A DNA stretch of 64,000 nt from Brachyspira pilosicoli. Lineage in GTDB: Bacteria; Spirochaetota; Brachyspiria; Brachyspirales; Brachyspiraceae. The translations under genes and the position numbers were made by a program. Positions 18,607 to 28,265 of the stretch are shown here, in pieces. Location: assembly GCF_008016535.1 (NCBI RefSeq), contig NZ_SAXY01000050.1, positions 1-64,000 of the forward strand, in the 5' to 3' direction. A model generated the notes under the pieces. That model saw only the letters and a list, made by a program, of their open reading frames with translations. It was not told the origin of the DNA and searched no databases. Numbering within the stretch: position 1 is the first letter of the stretch; each line of letters begins with the position of its first letter.

Positions 18607-19643
18607 TGTTTAGGAGTGTGAGATATTGGACATTTTTTAGTATAAAAAAAGCAGTATCCTTGTTATAATATTTTTTGAATACAAAACAAATAAAAGGATA
18701 CTACTATGAAAAGAGATTATAGCACAGAATTTAAATTATTTATAGTGGATGAAGCATTAAAAACTAAAAATATTAAAAGATTTTTAAAGATGGAAAGAAT
18801 AAATAAATCCACTTTTTATACTTGGCTTAAGAAATATAAAGACACTGGAACTGTCGCTAATTTTAGCACTAAGCCAAAAACTTCTCCAAATATCTTTAAT
18901 AATCAAAAAGCTATTAATTTAATTATTGAACTCTATACTAAAGAATATCGAGGTAAGCATTATATTAAAGCATATTTAAATCGTAAAGGCATTAAGATAG
19001 GTGTTACAGCGATAGAGAATGTACTAAAAAGAAATAATCTTTGGAGATACAAAATAAAAAAGAAAAAGAAGCGATATGATAAACGAAAATTTGTCTCTAA
19101 AATACAAAAAGAGGGCAAAATAGTTCAAATAGACACTAAATATATCAAATTAGGCAGAAAAACAGTCTATCAGTTCACTGCTGTAGATTTAGCTACTCGT
19201 TATAGTTGGAGAGAAATCTATGAAGATAAAACACCTTCTAGTGCTTTATCTTTCTTAAAATATGTCTTAAAAACTTCACCTTTTAAGATACAGGCTATAC
19301 AAACGGACAATGGTATGGAATATACTTATCGCTGTATTAATACTTCTAAAATCAATATTTTTGATGAATACTGCTTAAAAAATAAATTAGAGAGGAGATA
19401 TATTCCTATAGCAACACCAAGATACAATGGTGTAGTAGAAAGAGTACACGGCATAGACGAAAGAGAATTTTATTCACGATTAAATAAAAATATCACAGTA
19501 GAATTATTAAGAGAAAAATTAAAAGAATATACACATTTTTATAACAATCAAAGATTGATTTCTTCGTTATTGTATATTACAATCAAAGAAAGAATCAAAA
19601 ATATTATAGCAAGTAAAAGTACAATATCTATGGCTCCTAAACA
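18607..19643 (+). mobile_element. IS481-like element, copy D
   Basis: The 1037-base element has ends that are near-perfect inverted repeats: TGTTTAGGAG at 18607, and CTCCTAAACA ending at 19643. The flanking 15-mers (TGTCTTAGTATCAAT and AAAAATATAGTTTTT) do not match, unlike copies C and E, so this copy has probably been through recombination or a deletion after insertion. The right end differs from copies B and E, which read TGTCATGGAG inward, and looks like a copy of the left end. Confidence 0.8.
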
Positions 19644-19653
19644 AAAAATATAG
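18706..19653 (+). CDS. IS481-like transposase (copy D)
   Basis: The 315-residue protein has an N-terminal helix-turn-helix region (STFYTWLKKY about 40-50), then the integrase core with catalytic Asp in QIDTKY, Asp in QTDNGMEY and Glu in NGVVERVHG. The reading frame runs off the element: the stop codon lies outside it at 19651-19653, so four flanking-sequence codons (QKI and stop) replace the normal end. It is nearly identical to the transposase at 52208, with LLYITIK in place of LGYITIK. It is probably still functional. Confidence 0.88.
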   Translation: MKRDYSTEFKLFIVDEALKTKNIKRFLKMERINKSTFYTWLKKYKDTGTVANFSTKPKTSPNIFNNQKAINLIIELYTKEYRGKHYIKAYLNRKGIKIGVTAIENVLKRNNLWRYKIKKKKKRYDKRKFVSKIQKEGKIVQIDTKYIKLGRKTVYQFTAVDLATRYSWREIYEDKTPSSALSFLKYVLKTSPFKIQAIQTDNGMEYTYRCINTSKINIFDEYCLKNKLERRYIPIATPRYNGVVERVHGIDEREFYSRLNKNITVELLREKLKEYTHFYNNQRLISSLLYITIKERIKNIIASKSTISMAPKQKI

Positions 19654-19918
19654 TTTTTATGTATTGACTTTATTTTTTTGTAGATATAATATTTTCTACT
19701 GTTTATCTTAAATATTTTTATTTTATCTAATTGTATTAAGCTTTTTTATATTATATAAAGCTTTTAAAACGCAAGCAAAAAAGAAGCTGTAATTGTTCAA
19801 ACATTGTTTTTATACAGATTTATTATTTTATTTTTTGTCGAAACTACAAAACTTTGATGAAATAAAAAATATTAATATCAAAAAATAATAATATTTTAAT
19901 TTAATAATGAGGAAAATT

Positions 19919-21304
19919 ATGGAAAAAAATAAGATATTAGAGCTTACAGAAGGAAATGTGAACAGGGGGCTTATTAATTTAGTAGTACCTATGATACTGG
20001 GTAACCTTTTAAATATAGCCTACAATATAGTTGATACAATTTGGATAGGTCAGATGATAGGACCTAGAGGTCTTGGAGCCATTGCTGTGAGTTTTCCTAT
20101 AATATTAATACTTCAAGCTATAGCTTCTGGTGTTACAGTTGCTGCGAATGTTTTGATTGGTCAATATTTTGGTGCTAATGATAAAGATTCTGTACTTTAT
20201 ATTTCTAGGGTTTCTACTACTATGAGTGTAATACTTTCTTTAGTTTTGGCTATATTAGGATATATATTTGCACCTATGTTAATGAGATTTTTAAATGCAG
20301 CTGACAGCATAATGGAATATTCTGTTAGTTATTTTAGAATTAGTATGATAGGTTTCCCATTTTTGTTTTATTATTTTTTGGTATCTGCTTTGCTTAGAGG
20401 TATAGGAGATACTGTAAGACCTCTTATATTTTTGGCTATAGCTTCTATTGTTAATGTAATATTAGACCCTATAATGATAAAGGGGTTATTGGGTTTTCCT
20501 GCTATGGGCTTAGATGGTGCTGCTTATGCTACTGTGTTTTCTCAAATTCTTTCTGTAGTTGTAAGCATAACATATTTAAAAATTAAAGATAGTATAGTTC
20601 GTGCTAATCCTCTTAGAATAGTTTTTGATGCTAATATAACTAAATTAATGTTTAAGATAGGTTTGCCTTTTGCTGCTATGCAATTAATAATTTCTATAAG
20701 CTGGTTATTTTTAAATAGAATTATCAACACTTATGGAGAAGAGGCTTCTGCTTCGGTTGCTGTGTCTATGAGAGTTGACTCTTTATCATTTTTACCGCTT
20801 TTAGCTTTATCTGCAGGTATTGCTACTATGGTTGCTCAAAATATAGGTGCTAATAGAATGGATAGAGTAAAAGAGATATATAAAGCCGGACTTAAAATAG
20901 GAATTGGGCTTTCTACATTTATGGCAGTTTTTTCTGTATTATTTCCAGAGCTTATAGTAAGATTATTTACTTCAGATATGAGTGTATTAAAATATACAAA
21001 AAGTTATATATATGTTGTTATGCCTTCTATAATAATGCTTTCTGTGATGTTTGCAACTAATGGAGTTATTAATGGAGCAGGAAAAACTTTTATACTTATG
21101 ATATTTGCCTTTGTGGCTCATATACTTATAAGGATTCCTCTTGCACATTTCTTATCTACAAAAATGGGGTTATGGGGAGTATGGACTGCTATGGCTATTG
21201 TAAACTTTATTAGTATGTCGCTTATACTTATTTATTATTTTACTGGGCATTGGAAAAAAGGAGCTAATATAGCTAGTCATTCTGCTACTAAAAATGAAGC
21301 TTAA
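19919..21304 (+). CDS. MATE-family multidrug/solute exporter
   Basis: I selected the ATG at 19919 because AATGAGGA lies seven bases upstream, although an in-frame ATG exists at 19907. The protein has about 461 residues and twelve predicted membrane helices in two related halves: VVPMILGNLLNIAYNIVDTIWIG opens the first, and KIGLPFAAMQLIISISWLFLNR the second. This is the standard MATE arrangement of a sodium- or proton-coupled exporter of cationic drugs or metabolites in the inner membrane. The substrate cannot be told. The last residues are charged and cytoplasmic. Confidence 0.9.
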   Translation: MEKNKILELTEGNVNRGLINLVVPMILGNLLNIAYNIVDTIWIGQMIGPRGLGAIAVSFPIILILQAIASGVTVAANVLIGQYFGANDKDSVLYISRVSTTMSVILSLVLAILGYIFAPMLMRFLNAADSIMEYSVSYFRISMIGFPFLFYYFLVSALLRGIGDTVRPLIFLAIASIVNVILDPIMIKGLLGFPAMGLDGAAYATVFSQILSVVVSITYLKIKDSIVRANPLRIVFDANITKLMFKIGLPFAAMQLIISISWLFLNRIINTYGEEASASVAVSMRVDSLSFLPLLALSAGIATMVAQNIGANRMDRVKEIYKAGLKIGIGLSTFMAVFSVLFPELIVRLFTSDMSVLKYTKSYIYVVMPSIIMLSVMFATNGVINGAGKTFILMIFAFVAHILIRIPLAHFLSTKMGLWGVWTAMAIVNFISMSLILIYYFTGHWKKGANIASHSATKNEA

Positions 21305-21376
21305 TAACACTTGAAACATTGAAATAAATAAAATATACTGTTTGTTATAATTTATAAATAATAAATAAAGGCTTTT

Positions 21377-23548
21377 ATGCAAAAAATCGACATAGACAAT
21401 TTAAATCCCATTATAGAAGAGTTGTTAAAATTAAGGGGTATAGTTTCAAAAGAAGATATATTTGATTTTTTCTTTCAAGATATATATTCGCTTTCTAATC
21501 CATTTAATATTAGGGATATGAATGCTTTTGTAGACAGGCTAAAAGAGGCTATAGAGTATAATGAAAAAATATTGATATATGGTGATAAAGATGCTGATGG
21601 GGTTACTGCTGCTTCTATAATATATAATACTCTTAAGGCTGTTACAAAAAATGTTGGGGCTTTTGTACCTAATCATGAAGTGGGTTATGGGCTTTCAAAA
21701 GATGTTATTGAAGAGTATGCTAATTCTGGGGTGAGTTTAATCATCACAGTTGATTGCGGTATATCGAATGTAGAAGAAGTTGAGTTTGCAAGGGAGCATT
21801 CTATAGATATTATAGTAACAGACCATCATGATATACCTGAAATACTTCCTAATGCTTATTTAATATTTAATCCTAAACTTTCAAATACTGGTTTTGTATC
21901 AAAAAATTTTTCTGGCTGTGCTGTTGCTTTTAAACTTATGCAGGCATTTGTTTTTTCTTATACTAAACTTTATAACAAAGACATTATTGTATTGGATTAT
22001 GAAATAGATAAAAATACTGATAAATTAAAAAGAATAAGGGCATTGAAGGCTATTAATTTTGTTTATAGTGATGATATATTTGGGTTTGAGCTTGTAAATA
22101 ATGAAAATGCTTACAAATCTATTTATTTAGATTATTATGAAGAGTTTTTATCAGAAGATGAAGTTTTAGAAGAGTTGGCTACTTATATGTTTGAAGGAGA
22201 AAATGTTGTATTGGTTCTTACAGGCGGAGAGATGAGATTTAAAAAACTTCTTAGACTATATGAAAAATATGAACTCTTTTTGCCTGAATATGATAATGTT
22301 TATGATTTGCTTCAGTTGGGTGCTAATTATGGGGGAGTTAATATAAAATCCGTAAAAACATTAGACGAGTTTGCTTTGCTTCTTAAAGTTAATATATATA
22401 AATATGATGATATTCTTTATAGAGATTTAATAATAAAAATGGAAATTTTTAAGAGAATGTATTATTTAAGTCAAAAGCAATTGCAAAACTATATAAAAAG
22501 AGAATCTATACTTGTATTGTTTGGCACTGTTGCCGATGTTGTGCCGCTTATTGAAGAGAATAGAGCTTATATAAAATGTGCTTTGGCGGAATTAGAAAAG
22601 CCTAATCATATAAGATATAATGTGATATTAGAGAGAATAAAATTACTAAACACTAAAGTTGATACTCAGGCTGTAAGTTGGAGGCTTGCTCCTTTTATTA
22701 ATGCAGCTGGAAGAATGGGAAAGCCCGAATATGCTTTAAGGCTTTTAACTTCTGAAACTAGAGAAGAGGCTTTTCAATTATCTGAAGAAGTTTATAATTT
22801 AAATGAAACAAGAAAATCTCTTACAGAAAGCAATTTTAATATAGTTTGCGAATATATAAAAGAAAATAATTGCATGTCTTATCCTATCATAATAGTAAAA
22901 AGTGATTTGATAGATAGAGGTTTAACGGGGCTTATAGCTGGCAAGGTTTTAAGTCAATATGGAAAGACTGCTGTTATACTTTATGAATCTAAAGAAGATG
23001 GAGTTTGTACAGGAAGTATTAGAAGCAAGGGCGATGACAATGCTCGTGATATGCTTGAATATTCTAGTGTTTATTTAGATAAGTTTGGAGGGCATAAAAA
23101 TGCTGCTGGGTTTACTGTGAGTATAAATAATTTTGAAAAGTTTGCTAAAAAAATTATCAAATATGCCTCTGAAGAGAATTTTAACACTTCAAAAGATGAA
23201 AAAACTTATGATTTGGAATTGGATTTTAAAGACATTAATATGCAATTTGCTGAGCATTTAGAATTATTTGAGCCTTATGGTTTTGCTAATGAAGAGCCTG
23301 TATTTTTTACAAATAGGGTTACTATAAACTCTATAGAGAAAATAAACAAAAATAATAAGATTCATTTAAAATTGCAATTACAAAAAAACAGTACTAGAGT
23401 TAATGCTATAATTTGGAGTTCATCTGAAGAAGAATGCTCTAAATTTGAAGCATCAAATTTTATAAATATTTCATACAAGATAAAAATAAATAGATTTAAT
23501 GGCAGCAAAGAAGTAAAGATTTACATAGAGAATTATGAGATAAATTAG
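21377..23548 (+). CDS. recJ: Single-strand-specific 5'-3' exonuclease RecJ
   Basis: This 723-residue DHH-family nuclease acts in mismatch repair and RecF-type recombination. Motifs are YGDKDADG (68-75), DCG (126-128), DHH (149-151) and GTVADVVPL and GRMGKPE in the middle. The DHHA1 motif GGHKNAAGF (about 569-577) is followed by an OB-like C-terminal domain. It is longer than E. coli RecJ (577 residues) because of an insert of roughly 150 residues between the DHH and DHHA1 parts (about 205-365). The downstream gap holds repeat R3. Confidence 0.92.
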   Translation: MQKIDIDNLNPIIEELLKLRGIVSKEDIFDFFFQDIYSLSNPFNIRDMNAFVDRLKEAIEYNEKILIYGDKDADGVTAASIIYNTLKAVTKNVGAFVPNHEVGYGLSKDVIEEYANSGVSLIITVDCGISNVEEVEFAREHSIDIIVTDHHDIPEILPNAYLIFNPKLSNTGFVSKNFSGCAVAFKLMQAFVFSYTKLYNKDIIVLDYEIDKNTDKLKRIRALKAINFVYSDDIFGFELVNNENAYKSIYLDYYEEFLSEDEVLEELATYMFEGENVVLVLTGGEMRFKKLLRLYEKYELFLPEYDNVYDLLQLGANYGGVNIKSVKTLDEFALLLKVNIYKYDDILYRDLIIKMEIFKRMYYLSQKQLQNYIKRESILVLFGTVADVVPLIEENRAYIKCALAELEKPNHIRYNVILERIKLLNTKVDTQAVSWRLAPFINAAGRMGKPEYALRLLTSETREEAFQLSEEVYNLNETRKSLTESNFNIVCEYIKENNCMSYPIIIVKSDLIDRGLTGLIAGKVLSQYGKTAVILYESKEDGVCTGSIRSKGDDNARDMLEYSSVYLDKFGGHKNAAGFTVSINNFEKFAKKIIKYASEENFNTSKDEKTYDLELDFKDINMQFAEHLELFEPYGFANEEPVFFTNRVTINSIEKINKNNKIHLKLQLQKNSTRVNAIIWSSSEEECSKFEASNFINISYKIKINRFNGSKEVKIYIENYEIN

Positions 23549-23559
23549 AACAATTTTTA

Positions 23560-24000
23560 GTTTTGCTGTTTGTGGGGACTAGCCCCCACACCCCCACTTC
23601 TTTTGGTGACCCAAAGAAGCAAAAGGACTGCATTTTTTGCTTGGAATGTTGGTATTATCTTTTTATATATTCCAAACATATAAAGCTATAGCACTTGCAC
23701 TTTTTGGTTCTTTTTGCGGCGGGAAAAAGAACAACAAAAAATTGATATAAAATAATAGTTTTAATATATATTAAAAATTTTTGACTTTTTTATTTCAGTT
23801 ATTTGCAGGGCTTTGCCCCGCACCCCAGTTCTTTTATTGGTATAAAAGAACCAAAAGAACTGCATTTTTATTATAAATTTTATAATTTAATTGTACATTA
23901 AAATGCACTCCCCCGCACGACTAAGAAGTTATAATTAAAGCATAGCATTACCGTGCGGTAAGGTGGTACAGCTCGTACGCGGGAAAAAGAACAACAAAAA
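23560..24000 (+). repeat. Composite hairpin repeat, site R3 (two copies)
   Basis: This fills the 580-base gap between recJ and fhs. The first copy has TGTGGGGACTAGCCCCCACA, a CTTCTTTTGG/CCCAAAGAAG hairpin, and module B with GTTCTTTTT/AAAAAGAAC. The second copy starts near 23810 with GCAGGGCTTTGCCCCGC and a hairpin whose outermost pair is G-C (GTTCTTTTAT/ATAAAAGAAC) in place of the C-G of R1. Its module B is disturbed: a palindromic GC-rich segment (CCGTGCGG, GTACGCGG, about 23910-23990) replaces the usual arm. The final 130 bases before fhs are plain AT-rich sequence. Confidence 0.8.
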
Positions 24001-24129
24001 TTGACAAACTTAAAAAAATTTTAATATTTTTTCTAAAATATTTTTTAAAATCTGTTTTTTATATTTTAAATATTTTTATAATATAGTAATATATTTATAA
24101 ATCTAATTTATTGCTTAGGAGTCATATTT

Positions 24130-25791
24130 ATGAAAACAGATATACAAATAGCACAAGAATGTAAACTAAAAAGAATAGACGAAATAGCTAAAATGCTTAA
24201 TCTATCAGATGAAGAGTATGAAGTTTATGGTAAATATAAGGCAAAGATAGATTTATCAGTTTTAAATAAATTAAAAGATAAAAAAGACGGTAAATTGGTA
24301 TTAGTAACAGCAATAACCCCAACCCCAGCAGGAGAAGGAAAATCCACTGTTACAATAGGTCTAACACAAGGCTTAAACAAAATAGGCAAAAATGCAGTTG
24401 CAGCTTTAAGAGAGCCTTCACTTGGTCCTGTATTTGGAATTAAAGGAGGAGCTTGCGGAGGCGGATATGCACAAATTGTTCCTATGGAAGATATTAATTT
24501 GCATTTTAACGGCGATTTTCACGCTATAGGTTCTGCCCACAATTTAATAGCAGCTTGTATTGACAATCATCTTAAACAAGGCAATGAATTAAAGATTGAT
24601 ACTAATAAGATAGTATTTAAAAGAGTTGTTGATATGAATGATAGGGCTTTAAGAAATATTGTTATAGGTCTTGGAGGGAGTGAGAATGGAGTTACAAGAC
24701 AATCATCTTTTCAAATAACTGTTGCTTCAGAAATTATGGCTATACTTTGTTTGTCTAATTCTTTAATGGATTTAAAAGAGAGAATAGGAAATATTGTATT
24801 TGCTTATGATATTAATGATAATCCTCTAAAAGTAAAAGATTTAAAAGTTGAGGGGGCTGCTTGTGCATTGCTTAAAGAGGCTATAAAACCTAATTTAGTT
24901 CAAACTCTTGAAAATACTCCTGCTATAGTTCATGGGGGACCTTTTGCTAATATTGCTCATGGATGTAATTCAATACTTGCTACAAAGTTGGCATTAAAAC
25001 TTTCTGATTATACTATTACAGAGGCTGGTTTTGCTGCAGATTTGGGAGCTGAAAAGTTTCTTGATATTAAATGCCGTATTGCCGGACTTAAGTCTAATTG
25101 TATAGTGTTAGTAGCTACTATAAGAGCTTTAAAACATCATGGCGGAGCTTTAGAACTCAATAAAGAAGATTTGAATGCTTTGAGTAAAGGTTTTGAAAAT
25201 TTAGATAAACATATTGAAAACATGAAAAAATATAGTGTGCCTGTGGTTGTTGCTATAAATAAATTCTCTTTAGATACTGAAAAAGAAATAGAATTAATTA
25301 AAAAACATTGTGAAGATATGGGCGTTGATATATCATTATGCGAAGTGTGGGAGAAAGGAGGAGAAGGCGGAGAGGATTTAGCAAAAAAAATTGTAAAAGC
25401 AACTTCTGAAGAATCAAATTATAAGCCATTATATAATTTAGATAAACCTATAAAAGAAAAGATAGAATGCATATGCAAAGAAATATATGGAGCAGGAGAG
25501 ATAAAATTCTCTAATAAAGCTAATAAAATGATGAAAAAAATAGAATCTATTGGCTTTGGAGGCTTGCCTATATGTATGTCAAAAACACAAAAATCAATAT
25601 CAGATAATCCAGCACTTTTAAATGCTCCTAAAGGTTATACTCTAAACATTGATGAAATAAAACTTGCTTCAGGTGCTGGTTTTATCATTGCTATGGCAGG
25701 CGGAATTATTGATATGCCGGGGCTTCCAAAAGTGCCTGCAGCATGCAATATAGATATAGATGAAAACGGCAAGATTACAGGTTTATTTTAA
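24130..25791 (+). CDS. fhs: Formate-tetrahydrofolate ligase
   Basis: This 553-residue enzyme activates formate with ATP and tetrahydrofolate to 10-formyl-THF, feeding purine synthesis and one-carbon metabolism in the cytoplasm. The P-loop [11 protein letters not shown] (63-73) is followed by [20 protein letters not shown] and the [14 protein letters not shown] block, all diagnostic, and the length is standard. TTAGGAGTCATATTT before ATG is a strong ribosome site. The gene stands alone, with repeat DNA on both sides. Confidence 0.96.
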   Translation: MKTDIQIAQECKLKRIDEIAKMLNLSDEEYEVYGKYKAKIDLSVLNKLKDKKDGKLVLVTAITPTPAGEGKSTVTIGLTQGLNKIGKNAVAALREPSLGPVFGIKGGACGGGYAQIVPMEDINLHFNGDFHAIGSAHNLIAACIDNHLKQGNELKIDTNKIVFKRVVDMNDRALRNIVIGLGGSENGVTRQSSFQITVASEIMAILCLSNSLMDLKERIGNIVFAYDINDNPLKVKDLKVEGAACALLKEAIKPNLVQTLENTPAIVHGGPFANIAHGCNSILATKLALKLSDYTITEAGFAADLGAEKFLDIKCRIAGLKSNCIVLVATIRALKHHGGALELNKEDLNALSKGFENLDKHIENMKKYSVPVVVAINKFSLDTEKEIELIKKHCEDMGVDISLCEVWEKGGEGGEDLAKKIVKATSEESNYKPLYNLDKPIKEKIECICKEIYGAGEIKFSNKANKMMKKIESIGFGGLPICMSKTQKSISDNPALLNAPKGYTLNIDEIKLASGAGFIIAMAGGIIDMPGLPKVPAACNIDIDENGKITGLF

Positions 25792-25874
25792 TTTTAGATG
25801 AGTTGATTTTTGAATATGTTAAAATTTTAAATATAAAATTACATTATATTTAATATATATTCATAATATATGAA

Positions 25875-25925
25875 GTTAAAATACTTGCACTTTTTGCAAC
25901 TTTTTGCGGCGGGAAAAAGTTGATA
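25875..25925 (+). repeat. Composite hairpin repeat, site R4 (module B only)
   Basis: This is a solo module B: ACTTGCACTTTTTG followed by a CAACTTTTT/AAAAAGTTG hairpin around GCGGCGGG. Compared with R1 and R3, three consecutive base pairs of the stem are exchanged in both arms (GTTC/GAAC to CAAC/GTTG), while loop and flanks stay identical. It lies between fhs and its presumed terminator. Confidence 0.75.
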
Positions 25926-25944
25926 ATACATTTACAAAAAAAAT

Positions 25945-25981
25945 AAAAGCCTCAAATCCTAGTACAATTTGAGGCTTTTTG
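25945..25981. terminator. Bidirectional terminator between convergent genes
   Basis: AAAAGCCTCAAAT and ATTTGAGGCTTTT form a 13-base-pair stem with a nine-base loop, with A-runs on one side and T-runs on the other, so it can end transcripts from fhs and from the reverse-strand gene at 25997. Confidence 0.85.
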
Positions 25982-25996
25982 GTAAATTCAATATTC

Positions 25997-26425
25997 TTAA
26001 TCATCAAATTTCTGTCCCATAAGCTGTCCATTTGAAGATATAAATAACTCCATCATATTGTTTAATTTTACTTTGTAATTACCCCACTCTTTCTCAACGT
26101 CTATTATCATAGCTTGAGGATATGCTTTTTTTACAGCAGCACTTACAGCATCAGGTAAAGCAGAAAAAGGAACTCCGTTATATTCTCCGTCTATGCTTAC
26201 CCAATCTCCATTAGCCAAAAAATCAATAGAAGCACCATTAGAAAGTTTTACCTCAAATTTTCCTCCGTCTCTCTCAACCTTCCATATCTGAGCATTAGGA
26301 TAAACTCTCTGTATGAAAGCTCTTGATTTTTGAGGCAATGAAGAAGCAGGTACTACCCAATCAGCAAATAAACTAGAGCTAGCAAAAATTGTTAATGAAA
26401 TTAATAAAGTTAAAAATTTAGTCAT
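25997..26425 (-). CDS. Periplasmic PepSY-like (BLIP-fold) protein
   Basis: The start is the ATG at 26425, preceded by AAGGAGTTATTT; the longer frame upstream is not used. The 142-residue product has a signal peptide (MTKFLTLLISLTIFASSSLFA). Two similar units follow: LPQKSRAFIQRVYPNAQIWKV...FEVKLSNGASIDFLANGDWV and LPDAVSAAVKKAYPQAMIIDV...YKVKLNNMMELFISSNGQLM. This is the tandem alpha-beta repeat of the DUF2874/PepSY-like group, small secreted proteins of unknown function. It is probably exported to the periplasm. Confidence 0.75.
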   Translation of the reverse strand: MTKFLTLLISLTIFASSSLFADWVVPASSLPQKSRAFIQRVYPNAQIWKVERDGGKFEVKLSNGASIDFLANGDWVSIDGEYNGVPFSALPDAVSAAVKKAYPQAMIIDVEKEWGNYKVKLNNMMELFISSNGQLMGQKFDD

Positions 26426-26635
26426 AAATAACTCCTTAAATAGTGATTGTAAATTATCTTTATAATTATAATATAACAAATTTAAGGATAATTGTCAATA
26501 TTTTTTACAATAAATTTACTATTTTTTTACTTAAATTTACTAAATTATAGATATTTATTATACATTTTACACATAAAATTTGTATAATAGCTAAAAATCA
26601 ACTATGAAAGTAAATTTTATTTACAAAATAAAGTA

Positions 26636-28204
26636 TTAATATAAAGAAACCCTATTTCTTTTTATCTCTGTTCTATATCTTTTTATTTCGTATTCCACCT
26701 TTTTACTATCCCAACCTAAAATATAACCCATCTCTTGAGCAATATGTTCTGCTAATAATGTTCCGCAGTCATTTTCTGTGAGTATAAATCTTAATCTTCT
26801 CATCATTATATCATCTAAATGCATTGCATATTCTACTTCAATAAAATATTTTATTAAGCCCCTCGGTATTCTATTATCAAGCCCCACAGAAACAAGCAAA
26901 GAAGAATCATCTTTACAAAATTCATTTAATCTTAATACCATATCCACAGAGCCGAAATAATCCATTAAAAATTTAACAGTATCTTTATTTAATACCCAAT
27001 CTACCGCCTTATCTATTCGATTATTCATAAATTTCTTAACACTAAACCATTTATAAGGCTTACCATACATTTTAAGCAAAGTTTTAATAGCAAGATGAGA
27101 AGACATAGTAAAATTTCCGCCCTCAACCATAAATAAATCATATACAGGGTGTGAATGTATCTTCATATCCATAGGATTAACAGTCATCATTCCAGATTGT
27201 GAAGTAACTATATGATTTTTATTAACTATAGAGCTAAAATAAGTATTATAAATATCAAGCAAATATTCTATCTCATCGCTTGTTGAATATATACAATCTA
27301 AATTACCATTATATTTTTTTACTACAGGACCTATTATTGTCATATCCTTCCATTTTGTTAAGAAAACATTCGGCCTATCTTTTATTTTTGGCAAAACAAC
27401 AGATTTATTAATATGAATTATATTACTATCAACTATAAAATTAGTAGCTTTTACATATTTTACTTTATCAGTAAAATTAGACTTTGGAAGCATAGATACT
27501 ATACTATCTCCCCAAGCTCCAGCCGCCACTAATATTTTTTTAGCACTTACTTCATATATTCTGCCTTTTATTTTATCTGAAACTATAGTTTTATTTATTT
27601 GATTCTCATTATAATCAAAAGCCTTTACTTCTGCATAATTAAGTATATCAGCACCATATTCTTTAGCTTTTAATAATAATTCTAAAACATATCTGCTGTC
27701 ATCTATTTTACCTTCAAAAAACTCTGTAGCACCTATTACATCATTATTATTTAAATCAGGTAAAGTTTCTAATACTGAGTTTCTGCTATGAGATTTATGT
27801 TTTTTAGTCTTTCCAAAAATTGACATTAAATCATATATACTAGCTTTTAATTCATTTCTTATCAAACCTGAATTACCATTTGTACCGCCACTAAAATATA
27901 TTGGATATAATATGCCAAAATCAGAGGCTGAAGATTTATTAATGATATTATTTCTTTCTCTAACTTTAAAAATTGTAGATATGAAGTTATTAGCAGTCAT
28001 ATCATTAAAACCGCCTGTAAGCATTTTTGAAGTTCTAGAAGATGAACCAAATGAGAAGTCATGTTTTTCTACTAGAAGTGTTGAAATTCCTACTCTCGCT
28101 GTTTTCATAGCGATGGTAGCACCTATTACTCCGCCACCTATAATTAAAAGATCATAAGTTTTATCTTTAAGATTAGAGAGTATATTATATCTTGAATTTA
28201 CCAT
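26636..28204 (-). CDS. glpA: FAD-dependent glycerol-3-phosphate dehydrogenase, GlpA-like
   Basis: The start is the ATG at 28204, because AAGGAGTTTATTA lies just upstream. About 522 residues: the FAD-binding GGGVIGATIAMKTARVG (about 24-40) is followed by LLVEKHDFSFGSSSRTSKM, the GlpA/GlpD signature. AAGAWGDSI (about 228) and VEGGNFTMSSHLA further on are typical. The C-terminal helical domain replaces the BFD-type iron-sulfur end of E. coli GlpA. It oxidises glycerol 3-phosphate to dihydroxyacetone phosphate. The Nuo-like genes upstream on the same strand may take its electrons, but this is inference. Confidence 0.82.
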   Translation of the reverse strand: MVNSRYNILSNLKDKTYDLLIIGGGVIGATIAMKTARVGISTLLVEKHDFSFGSSSRTSKMLTGGFNDMTANNFISTIFKVRERNNIINKSSASDFGILYPIYFSGGTNGNSGLIRNELKASIYDLMSIFGKTKKHKSHSRNSVLETLPDLNNNDVIGATEFFEGKIDDSRYVLELLLKAKEYGADILNYAEVKAFDYNENQINKTIVSDKIKGRIYEVSAKKILVAAGAWGDSIVSMLPKSNFTDKVKYVKATNFIVDSNIIHINKSVVLPKIKDRPNVFLTKWKDMTIIGPVVKKYNGNLDCIYSTSDEIEYLLDIYNTYFSSIVNKNHIVTSQSGMMTVNPMDMKIHSHPVYDLFMVEGGNFTMSSHLAIKTLLKMYGKPYKWFSVKKFMNNRIDKAVDWVLNKDTVKFLMDYFGSVDMVLRLNEFCKDDSSLLVSVGLDNRIPRGLIKYFIEVEYAMHLDDIMMRRLRFILTENDCGTLLAEHIAQEMGYILGWDSKKVEYEIKRYRTEIKRNRVSLY

Positions 28205-28265
28205 TAATAAACTCCTTATAATAAAGCTCAATCATAAACCTATATATATATTATATAATAAATTT

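Noticed and set aside
23900-23995. Possible tRNA or riboswitch upstream of fhs
   Set aside because: The GC-rich palindromes belong to a disturbed copy of repeat R3; no cloverleaf or known riboswitch core could be folded by eye.
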